Shown here: positions 55,295 to 64,000 of the stretch, piece after piece | Numbering within the stretch: the stretch's first letter is position 1 | How the letters are laid out: every line of letters begins with the position of its first letter | Source: Ctenosaura bakeri | Lineage: Eukaryota; Chordata; Lepidosauria; Squamata; Iguanidae | Assembly (NCBI GenBank): GCA_948474755.1 | Contig: CAOLHI010002533.1 | Location: forward strand, 1-64,000 | Direction: 5' to 3' | DNA: 64,000 bases | The notes under the pieces: generated by a model | Databases searched by the model: none | What the model was told of the DNA's origin: nothing | What the model saw: the letters and a program-made list of their open reading frames with translations, nothing else | Made by a program: the position numbers and the translations under genes

Positions 55295-57000
55295 AGGATC
55301 TAGCTATGATGAGAAATACTGAGAGCTGCAGCCTGACACCATCTGGAGGGGCATCTGTTGTCCGCATTTGCTGTAGAGATTAATCACACCTTTTCTTATT
55401 TTTAATAATTTGTAGTTTGGAAGACCTAGGCACGCATCCTATATGAATGAAAGGGAAAGAGCAGTAGCTTTAGATAACACAGTAGGTGGGAGGAAGGAAG
55501 GAAAAGGGAGGGATGAAAACAAAACAATTTGTATTTATATAGAGTACCTATCTTTTGTGCTGTATCAGAACATATAAGCAAATATCAAGATTTATTTGCC
55601 TTGACTGAATTGTGCTGACCCTTGATATTAGTTTGTTATCAACATGGTTCAGGTCCATAGTAACCCGTTAAAAATCAATAAATCATTGTCTAATAAACTT
55701 CTAGAAATAACGGTTTCCAGACCTCACATATTTTCTAAGAAAATTAGTTAAATAAATTGGACTTCATATTGATTTCTAGGAAGGACACTTAACTGTTCAG
55801 TAGAAAAACCCTGTTTTTCTATTTGGGTCACTGTTTGGGTTTTTCGCACATTACTATTGAATTCTTTTTAAAAATAAATACCGGTAATTTGTCAGTAGCA
55901 CAACAGAAGAAGGAAAAGGTAAAACTAGAAATCACATATTTATTGTCAGAACTTGCCAAGAGGTATCTATCTCTTAACAAATCTATCATCTATCATTAAT
56001 GTTATACTGCAATCTGTAGAGTAAGGCACCAGTTAACTGGTGATCTCTGCTGCTATCAGGACTTTCTGAATCTGAAAAATATGATTTGGGCATTCCTCAT
56101 TTGAGGAAAGAAATCTCTGTCTCTTGTGCTTCTAACACTAGATTTATTTAGACTTCACTGTAGGTTATAAGAAAGTATGTGGTCAACATAGGTGAACTAA
56201 AAGTGCAATGATTTATACCAATATTTTTGTCACCAGTGAAAAATATGTCAGTGAAAAATACATCTACATCTGGGAAATATTTGATGATAAATCCCAAAAG
56301 GGATGAGGTTAGTTTTGACACTGCAGTAGTATTTTCCTCAGTCTGAATGGATTTTGTTTGCTGTTTTGCTTAATATAACTTAGTGAGACAGTTTAGGGAG
56401 TTTATATTCAAAATGTCATAAAAGTATATGAAGAAATCAACACAAAAAGCTAAATAGGATCTGTGTTATAAAAATTCTAGAGACGGTAAATGATTAGATA
56501 AATAAGAAATAAAGAAGACTATTATCAATCTAGCTGAAAGTGGAGAAACCACTCATAGAAATCAGTTCCTGAAACAGAATTGCAAATCCATGCCTGCCTG
56601 GTTGGATGGTTAAGAAGGAGGTTTGTACCCCAGCGGAACTAGATGAGAAGATGCCTCCATGCATACAACTACTTTCCTACTCTATCAGGCGCCAGCATAA
56701 GTGAAATTGAGCACTTTGGAAACTGGAAGGAATTTTTATTTCTAAAAAATCATATTGACAATGGAATGCAACATTTTGTCATGTCCTACCTGAAGGAAAC
56801 CTCCTCAGACAAGGAAAGGGGAGATCCAAGATAAGAGGTTCCAGTAAGAATGACTGGAGGCTGACAGCCTTGTTTAGAAGCAAAGGCGAAGCAATCCCAT
56901 GTAGACCTGAAGATTGTAAGTTACAGAATGAGCCACCTTATCTTTCTGAGCATTGTAGACTGGAACTGCAACAAAATAAGTTAATTAGCCCAGTTGTGCT
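55295..57000. other. Unclassified non-coding DNA
   Basis: No gene or classifiable repeat; ordinary AT-rich sequence. Confidence 0.5.
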
Positions 57001-57176
57001 GATTTGTTGTTCTTGTGTTGTTCTCTGACTTATGGTGATCCTATCGTGGGTTTTGGGAGGCCGAGAATGTGCGATACTCCCAGTGTCACCCAGTGGTTTT
57101 CCACGGCCAAGTGGGAACTCGATCCCTGTTCTCCAGGGTTGTAGTCCAACAATTAAACTACTATACCACATTAGAT
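57001..57176 (-). mobile_element. MIR-like CORE-SINE, minus orientation
   Basis: The reversed tail 'gttgttcttgtgttgttctc', then 'acttatggtgatcctatcgt', the reversed core 'tgtcacccagtggttttcca', 'cggccaagtgggaactcgat', and the reversed tRNA-like head 'gttgtagtccaacaattaaa' are in order. The middle is shorter than in the 25258 copy. Confidence 0.72.
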
Positions 57177-58929
57177 CTCATGTACTGATTTACAGGAAAT
57201 TAAAAATCCATCACCAAGATGCAAAATAACAACTCCAAAATCTCAATTTGACATCAGTTGACATTCTTTGCTGACTCATTTTCTGAACTTCAGTTTGCTC
57301 CTTGGACTATTCTGTCAGTGCATTCATGTCTCTTCAGGTATCACCCTGGATTGACTTTTCCTGTGTCTGTTATCATGGGCTATAGATGCACTGATGTGGG
57401 CACCTGCAACCCTGAAATGCTACAAATACCCATTGCTGATCCAGACGAAGCAAGGTGGAAAATCAGCTTAGCTGACATCTTTTTAAAATAGATTTGTCAC
57501 AACAGCAGAACATCATAAAATAAAAAACCCAACGCAGCTCAACCACTATTTAATGTAAAGTATTCAGAGGAATGTTTATAGTGAAGTGAATTCCATAAAA
57601 AAGGGGGATTCTTTAAGGATTTGGGGATGAAAAAGGAAACCCCCTTTGAAACCTACTTGGAGCCAGAAACATCAATGATTGTCCAATGTTTTTGTGGTCT
57701 TCAACGTCTTTAGAATCCCCAGACTGACCCTTTTTTCTAGTTAAGAAAGAGGGAAGGGGTAAATTGATGCTATTGAAAGTCTCTAGGAGAAGCCATTTAT
57801 CTTTTAAATAGTTTGCCATATCTCCCAGCATTGTCTAACATTAAAATTACCCATTTTTGGAAACGGACTTTTGACCTCTATGAGTTTCTGTTTGTTTGTT
57901 TGTTTATTGATTTGGCAGGCCTTATGCTTCCATAGGGTCTCAGAGGCAAAAAGCAATCTGTAGATCTACCACAGTTTCTCACCTTTCAGTGGAGCACACA
58001 CAATGAAAAACAGGGCACATGGGGAGAGCTGATAAGCCAGGTTAACTGAGAAATGGATGACTGACTGATCATAAGCAGAAGAGACCAATTTAGGAATCAG
58101 GACCACATTAGCCCACTCAGAAGATGTAGATGTGGAGGAGGTGGTAGAGGTATGCTGACTGACTTCACTCCCATGTATTAGTGGCTTACTGAAGATCTTC
58201 TCTGTGTACATTCATAAACATGTGACCCAAGTTCACCCAGTACCTCTGTCTGAATTCTTTAATTTAAATGGGAACCCAAAGGAAAACTAACAGTTTACCA
58301 GGCATAAAATTAACCAGCATCTGAACAGTTACCAAAATGGAATTGTCAAAGAAGTTAGCAAGCCTCAAAACATCAGGGGGTCTTGACTGGCTTATGAAAA
58401 GATAATGATTTATAATAAGCAATAGATTTGCTATTGGTAGGCAATGCAATGCTTGAGGCCTTTGCTCATAGCATATGCATGCTGGAATTAATGAAGCAGT
58501 AGCTTGTGCTTCTGGGAAGAGCTGGAGGTGTTTTACTTGTTGTCTTGGAAAATAATAGTTGTATTTTTTATTTTTAAGTTGACACTTTGTATAAAATTAT
58601 CAGGAAGGCAGCTGTTTTATGCAGAAGTATGAGAAACTGTCTGTGGAAAATGGCAGAAATTGTAAGTCAGGAGATATGCTCATCATTTCCCCCATCTTTT
58701 CAGAATATGCTTATCATATATAATTATGCTCTTTTTCCCATCTAGACAGGTGAGAAATTGGCATGTTTTAAAAATTAGTTCACCATATAACATATGATGG
58801 TGTCGTTTCCCTTTTGCTAATTCATGAACTTCTAAATTATATCTGCAAAATTAACAAGACTTGCCTGGGGATAAAATCTCTCTTTCTCTGCATGTAAAAT
58901 AATGATATATATCTATATCAACATGATTC
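57177..58929. other. Unclassified non-coding DNA
   Basis: Only a short (GTTT)n patch at 57891-57905 stands out. Confidence 0.5.
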
Positions 58930-59581
58930 AACTATCTTGAACTGGGGGTCAGAAGGTAGAAGACAAAACAAGGTGAGATGCTATTTTAGATCTGATCCTA
59001 ATCAACAGTAATGACCTTGTTAATGGGGTAGAAGTGGTGAGATCCATAGGTGGAAGTAACCATATTCTCCTGGAATTTATTATACAATGAAAAGGGGAAG
59101 GCAAGCAAAGTCAGGCACACATTCTAGACTTTAAGAAAGCTGATTTCAATAAACTTCTGATTGTCAGGAATACTCAATGAGAAGGGATGATGGAGGGGAT
59201 GGTGGTTGCAAGTTTCTTAAAAGTGAGGTATTGAAAGCACTATTTCAAACAATTCCAATGAAGAGGAAAAATGGGAGGTGTCTAAAGAATCCAGGACAGA
59301 TGTCTAAAGAACTTTCAACTGAGCTAACATGTGCAAGGGAAATAAACAAGTAATGGAAAAGTGGGGAAATCACCAAAGAGGAATTCAAACAAAAAGCCAA
59401 CAACTGTAGGGAGAAGTTCAGAAAAGCTAAAGCACATTACAATCTCAGGCTTGCTAGAGGGGCTAAAAACAATAAAAAGGAAAAGAAAAAGGAGATAGTA
59501 GTCCTGCTGCAAGGAGGAGATAGAGAAGTGGTAACAAGGGACAAAAAAAAGGCAGAACTACTCAACACCTTCTTTGCCTTG

Positions 59582-60102
59582 GGCCCTTTTCGCATGTTTT
59601 TTTGCTTGCGCGAGTGCTCCTTGAGCGTTGCGCAAATGGGAGCATCGCTGCGCACAATGCACCCCCACTTGCGCGGTGCTCACGAGGCTGAAGTGGGGCC
59701 CGGGCGTATTTTTTATTTTCGGCTTTAAGCCGAAAATAGCTTTAAAAATGCACCCCCACTTGCGCGGTGCTCACGAGGCTGAAGTGGGGTCCGGGCGTAT
59801 TTTTTATTTTCGGCTTTAAGCCGAAAATAGCCCGTTCTTGTGCAATGCTCGCGCTGCCCTCGTGCACTTACCTGTCATGCGGTGCATCGGGGAGCCGGTG
59901 CGGCCGCACTTCCTTCCTCCAGCGCAGCCTACATCTCCCACAGTGCCCTGTGGAAGGAAGGGGCAGGGCACTTGCACGACGGTCGTGCAAACAGGAAGTG
60001 CCCTGCGGAAGGAAGGAGGGGGAAGCAGCAGCGTCTCGGACGAGGCTTCTCGTGCGAGATGCCCTCCCCTGTCACGGCAAAAGGTACAATGCGAAAAGGG
60101 CC
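59582..60102 (-). mobile_element. GC-rich non-autonomous DNA transposon, subfamily A, reversed
   Basis: The left end ggcccttttcgcatg and right end 'caatgcgaaaagggcc' are inverted, with ttg on both sides (59579-59581, 60103-60105). The CR1 target reads 'tttgccttggtcttctccc' once one ttg is removed. Subfamily-A marks are reversed: 'cacttacct' at 59865-59873 and the palindrome 'ttcggctttaagccgaa' (twice). It includes a 91-bp tandem duplication. Frames up to 141 codons on both strands are not genes. Confidence 0.9.
59656..59831. repeat. 91-bp tandem duplication inside the transposon
   Basis: Two copies, about 59656-59740 and 59747-59831, offset 91 bp, differ by a single base (gggcccggg against ggggtccggg). 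Each contains the palindrome ttcggctttaagccgaa. The near identity says it is younger than the divergence from other subfamily-A copies. Confidence 0.92.
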
Positions 60103-61835
60103 TTGGTCTTCTCCCAAAAGGCAAGCAGTGTTTGTACTGTGGGAAACGAAGCAGATGATGTGGTAGGGGAAATGCAGCACAGTATAGGTTAAAGAGGTAT
60201 TATAGGAAAACTGACTACTCTAAATGAATTCAAGTCTCCAGGGCCAGATGAACTACATCCAAGGGCAGAAGTATTCTCAGAACCACTGCCAACAATCTTT
60301 GAGAATTCTTGGTGGATGGGAGAAGTATCAGCAGACAGGAGGAGGGAAAATATTGTCCCCATCTTCAAAAGGAGAGGGGGAAAGGACCCAAACAATTACT
60401 GCCCAGTTAGTCATGACATCAGTACTGGGAAAGATTGTAGAGCAGATCATTAAACAAACAGTCTGCTAGCACTTAGAAAAGAATGCCATTATCACTAAAA
60501 GTCACCTTAGGTTTCTCAAAAACAAGTCATGCCAGACTACTGTCTCACACACACACTGTCTCTCTCGATAGAGTTACAAGCTCAGTAGATGAAGCGAATG
60601 GTGTAGATATAGCATATCTTGACTTCAGTAAGGTTTTTGACAAAGTCCCATGTGATATTCTTGCAAAAAAGCTAGCAAAATCTCAGTTACACAGTGCTAC
60701 TGTTAGGTGGTTTTGTAATCGGTTGACCTACCAAACCCAAAGGGTGCTCACCAATGGCTCCTGGTTATCATGGAGAAAATGAGTAATGTGGTCCTGCCCT
60801 GGGCCCAGTGTTATTCAACATCTTTATTAATGACTTGGATGACAGAACAGGCAGAATTCTTATCAAATTTGCAGATGACACCAAATTAGGAGGGACAGGA
60901 TCAGAATTCAAAATGAACTTAACAGATTAGAGACCAGAGAAGGGCAACCAAAATGGTGAAGGGTTGGGAAGCTATGCCGTATGAAGAGTGGCATAGGGAG
61001 CTGGGCATGTTAAGCCTGGAGAAGAGAAGGTTAAGAGAGGACATGATAGCTATGCTTAAATATTTTAAGGAATATCACATGGAAGATGGAGCAAGCTCGT
61101 TTTCTGCTGCTCCAAAGAATGGGACATGGAGCAACAGCTTCAAACTGCAAGTAAAGAAATTCCATTGAAACATTAGGAAGAACTTCCTGATGGTAGGAGC
61201 AGTTTGACAGTGGAATACACTGCTTCAAAGTGTGGTAGAGTCTCCTTCCTTGGAGGTTTTTAAATAGAGTCTAGATGGCCATCTGTTGGGAATGTTTCAA
61301 CTGTGTATTCCTGCATGGCAAGGGATTATACTCAATGGTCCTTGTGGTCTCTTCCAGCAATGATTCTGTAACATATGAAAACTCCAGAGTGCAGATGCAA
61401 TAAAGTGAACTGTACTCTTAAGCACAATGAGGGAGGCACTGTTATGACGGCTATGGGACCCAGGAAGGGACTCCCCGATATCGCTTTGATATCACTTAAT
61501 TCGGCCCAGGCTAGACCACGCTCGGCTGCCCTGCTGCATGTGTTTGGGTTGGTTTCTGAAACAAGCACGTACTGGCTGCAGCTGATTAATTGTTCCAATT
61601 CCATTCCTCATTCAAGCCAGCATTTCACAAGCCTCACGTAGCTTCAGGGGACACCCATACCCATACTCCACAATAGCGGCGTGGTTTCCCGCCAAACCAT
61701 CCCTTTAGAGAAGGCCATCAGTTCACCGGCCACTCTTTTGTCTTTCAACGCTAATCCGATCCTGCTGACAGCGACCTCACCAGATCTTTTTGTCTAGCGC
61801 CAAAACTCTTTTGTTTCCTATTTGGTTTGCCATAG

Positions 61836-62567
61836 CCGCATGTTTCACCCTATAAAAAGTCCCCATTTTGGGACCTCGTTGGTTCCTCTTGGGCTGCCAC
61901 CCAGACCTGCTGCTGGTCGGTTCAAGAGTTCCCCTCAGCACCCAGCGCTGAGCCTCATCATTCATCGCTCCAGATTCTACAGGACATCACGATCAGGTGT
62001 TGTATCACCCGATGTCGGGGCCTCTGGCCCGGCCGGCCAGAGGCCACTGAGGCCTCCGCCGACGAGGAGGGCCGCCAGGATGCCGTCGCCACCAAGGAGG
62101 CCGCTGCGGACGCAGCCCCCAGCCTGGAGGACGGCCCGGGTGATCCCTGGGATGCCGCGGAGGCCGTTGCTGCTGGGAAAGGCCACCCGGAGGCCGCGGA
62201 GGCCTCCGCCGCCGAGGAGGGCTGCTGCGGACGCGGCCCCGGCCTGGAGGACAGCCCGGGTGATCCCCGGGACACTGCGGAGGCTGCCACCACCGGGAAA
62301 GGCCGCCTGGAGGCCGTGGAGGCTTCTGCCGCCGAGGAGGGCCGCCCGGATATCGTCACTGCCGAGGGGGAGCGTCCGAGTGGCCTGCCAGGGTGGGCAG
62401 GACCCAGGCCCCCGTCTGGAGCACCGCCCACCCGCGACCCCGATCCGGAGGAGGCTGCCAGCCCTCCTCCCATGTTCCAGTGGTGGCAGCAGGCCAAGGA
62501 GGCCACCTGCCGCTCCCGATGGCTGCGGGAGCGGCGGTTGCAGGCTGTCAGCTCGCAGCTGGCTTAG
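61836..62567 (+). other. Open frame with in-frame tandem repeats, status unknown
   Basis: The frame ending at the tag stop 62565-62567 is open for 243 codons but has no ATG before the last 35 codons. Its middle is rich in Glu, Ala, Asp and Gly with repeats starting 'EASADEEGRQ' (62049), 'EASAAEEGCC' (62199) and 'EASAAEEGRP' (62319). The repeat lengths of 150 and 120 bp differ by exactly 10 codons. It ends in 'MFQWWQQAKEATCRSRWLRE'. A competing frame of 267 codons and a 182-codon minus-strand frame overlap it, as expected in GC-rich DNA. No family is recognised and function should not be assumed. Confidence 0.35.
62049..62370. repeat. CpG-rich tandem repeat, units 150 and 120 bp
   Basis: Units start at 62049, 62199 and 62319 (the third partial), each beginning gaggc(c/t)tc(c/t)gcc. 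Shared blocks include 'ctggagga', 'agcccgggtgatccc' and 'gggaaaggcc'. Unit two lacks 30 bp present in unit one. Confidence 0.85.
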
Positions 62568-63200
62568 GGCTCGCAGCTGTGAGCCAGCGGTCAGATTGGC
62601 TGCCGCCAGCCCTGGAGGCCTTTAAGGCCAGCAAGAGGCAGCGGCAGGCACGGAGCAACAACCGTTGGCCCTCCGTGGGAAGTCCGTCCGAGCCTGGTTC
62701 CAGACGCGCCTGTCCTGACCGTGCCTTCGTCTGGAGACTCTGCCAGCCCCGCCTTCTGCCAGCCCTGGGTGAAGTAATCCTTTCTTTACTTTCGTTATTT
62801 CTGCTGCAAGGACTCTTTGTGTTTGCCTTAGACTGCTGGCAGGGGCCTCTACAGCCGAGACTCCTGTGACTCCAGACCCTCCCCTGCTTGACCCCAGCCT
62901 GCCGCAGACACCCGCTGTTTCCCCCAATTCTCTTCTCTTCATTCCTTTAGTTAGCTAGCGTGCGTGTGTGTTTGATTCACTCTGTTTATGTTTAATAAAG
63001 TTATTTTCATTGTAACCTGGCTTGCTTATTGCCTGGAAGCCATAGACATTGGGTTAAAAGATCTTGCTAAGTTACCCTGCCTTTCACAAGTCAAGTCAGT
63101 GCTCTGAGTTCTAATTTCCCCAAATTTGGTTTTGATTGGCAAGTGGGTGCCCCTCACGGGACACCCCCAGTTTTCAGGGTAACAGCACCTCTCAGGCATA

Positions 63201-64000
63201 TGATTTAGAGAACAATGCAAGAATAGCAAACTGTTAGTAATTTAATAGTTTAATTTAATTTAATTGTAAGTTATTTAAGCAATCATGTTGGCTTCAGGAT
63301 TCTGGTAGCTGTAGTTCAAAATGTCACTTACCCAAGCTCCAAGAAATCCTTGGATAACAAGGCACTCATCCCTTTAAATCATTAGATAGGAAAAAAAATG
63401 ATTTTCCATAGGTGCATTTTTCTTGCTCGTGCTGTCTCTGTATTTCTGTAGTAGTACATGTAGAAACTGCCTTTTGCAACTATACGTTCAGACCTTTGTA
63501 TAATGCTGACATCCTGGTGTGTATTTTCTTAACAAAGTACCTCTCCTTTCAAAGTGGTTAGGTATTCTGTATTTGAGGATCCCATCTCACAGTCTTTAGG
63601 GTCTAGTTTGTTATTGGCTTCCTAGTCAGCAAAAGCATTGAAATGATTGCTCTTTGCTGGGTTGTGTTTTGATTGCTCTCTTGTGTTCTTCAGGCTATTC
63701 AAATCAAGGCAGCAGCTCCACGTTGCTTTTTACAATCTTATAAGCCTGAAGGCACATGTTTACTGTCAGAAGCAGGAGCTGGTGATTGTACATGATTTTT
63801 CCTCTTTAGTTTAATTTCACCTCACCAATACTAATATTATTTTCCTTCCAGTAATGACCTTTTTGATTCATTCATCTAAGTATATTTTTCTCTATGTGGC
63901 TTAGAGCATAATATCTGTGGATGAATTAATATCTCCTCATGACAAAACCAGGGCATTTCCAGTAGTAGTGATATTTTAAATTCATTCTTTCTTTCTTCCC
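63201..64000. other. Unclassified AT-rich DNA
   Basis: A MITE-arm scrap (gattctggtagctgtagttc) lies at 63299-63320 and an AT-rich 'taatttaattt' patch at 63240-63265. Nothing else is recognised. Confidence 0.45.

Larger units (their letters stand above)
58930..61371 (+). pseudogene. Long CR1 LINE relic, split by a MITE
   Basis: Pieces 58930-59581 and 60103-61371 join into a CR1 second open reading frame and tail. The early part has the end of the endonuclease region and the linker ('KAKAHYNLRLARG', 'RDKKKAELLNTFFA'). The later part has 'EFKSPGPDELHP', then 'VDIAYLDFSKVFDKVPCDIL', then an intact F-A-D-D catalytic motif (60868-60879) in '[12 protein letters not shown]'. A jump at about 60926, probably an internal deletion, leads to 'NIRKNF'-like 3' sequence and the CR1 end 'ggtctcttccagcaatgatt'. 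Stops and shifts are frequent, so it is inactive. Confidence 0.88.
61440..63200 (+). mobile_element. LTR-like module with CpG-rich insert, copy 2
   Basis: Starts tgttatgacgg just after a CR1 end. It has a TATA box (tataaaaa, 61851 on) and aataaa (62994-62999). A boundary 'atagaca|ttggg' at 63048/63049 follows, and then about 130 bp related to the 17954-18090 sequence. In copy 1 TATA and aataaa are 264 bp apart; here they are about 1,140 bp apart because of a GC-rich block (61880-62930). The right limit is approximate. I cannot name the family, and no gag or pol follows. Confidence 0.45.

Noticed and set aside
59656..59831. CRISPR-like or regulatory repeat array
   Set aside because: Only two directly adjacent 91-bp copies without spacers, inside a transposon in a vertebrate-type genome.
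59582..60102. hAT origin for the GGCCCTTTTCGCA elements
   Set aside because: Flanks were read in several copies; no 8-bp duplication appears, whereas 3-bp duplications do, two of them confirmed by the host LINE sequence.
61958..62625. Overlapping frames of 267 and 182 codons on opposite strands, possibly a host gene exon
   Set aside because: The block is GC-rich with few stop codons in any frame, frames overlap on both strands, the TATA box lies inside the longer frame, and there are no clear splice sites or domains.

Overview
The window looks like vertebrate, most likely squamate-reptile, intergenic or intronic DNA. The reasons are the repeat content: tRNA-headed SINEs of the Sauria type, MIR-like CORE-SINEs, decayed CR1 and L2 LINEs, short palindromic MITEs of kinds common in lizards, many microsatellites, and AT-rich unique sequence between them. 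I found no host exon, rRNA or functional tRNA gene, and no bacterial or organellar gene. The species call rests on remembered repeat families and was not checked by a search.

The only long open reading frame belongs to a nearly complete Ty1/copia LTR retrotransposon at 49942-54986. It has two 454-bp LTRs differing at 4 positions, a perfect 5-bp target duplication (cagca), and a primer-binding site matching the middle of initiator-Met tRNA rather than its 3' end. It has a polypurine tract and one gag-pol frame running Gag, zinc knuckle, protease, integrase, reverse transcriptase and RNase H. It is young but damaged: the protease motif reads D-R-G and a one-base length change breaks RNase H. 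It lies inside an older L2 LINE (about 48690-55294).

The most striking dispersed signal is a group of small non-autonomous DNA transposons sharing a terminus close to GGCCCTTTTCGCAC and 3-bp target duplications (TTA, TAA, CTA, TAG, TTG, TCT, AAA). GC-rich members of about 400-680 bp lie at 8095, 12220, 19643, 23844, 31294, 32102, 43263, 44109, 44811 and 59582. AT-rich palindromic members of about 120-200 bp lie at 1847, 3387, 35070, 37532 and 39478. Several interrupt recognisable CR1 or L2 copies, so the empty site can be read directly. The 3-bp duplication points to a PIF/Harbinger-like transposase, not hAT.

Layout. 0-9 kb: SINEs, MITEs, unique DNA. 9-19 kb: mostly unclassified AT-rich DNA, one MITE, a 1-kb purine-rich array (14.9-15.95 kb) and an LTR-like module near 17.6-18.2 kb. 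19-30 kb: MITEs, SINEs, a reverse CR1 tail, microsatellites. 31-35 kb: an L2 copy carrying two MITEs, an L2 tail between direct repeats, a SINE and a MITE. 37-46 kb: CR1 fragments, MITEs, tandem duplications and a MITE cluster at 43.2-45.3 kb. 48.7-55.3 kb: L2 with nested copia. 57-61.4 kb: a SINE and a long CR1 copy split by a MITE. 61.4-63.2 kb: a CpG-rich LTR-like module holding an unusual repeat-bearing open frame.
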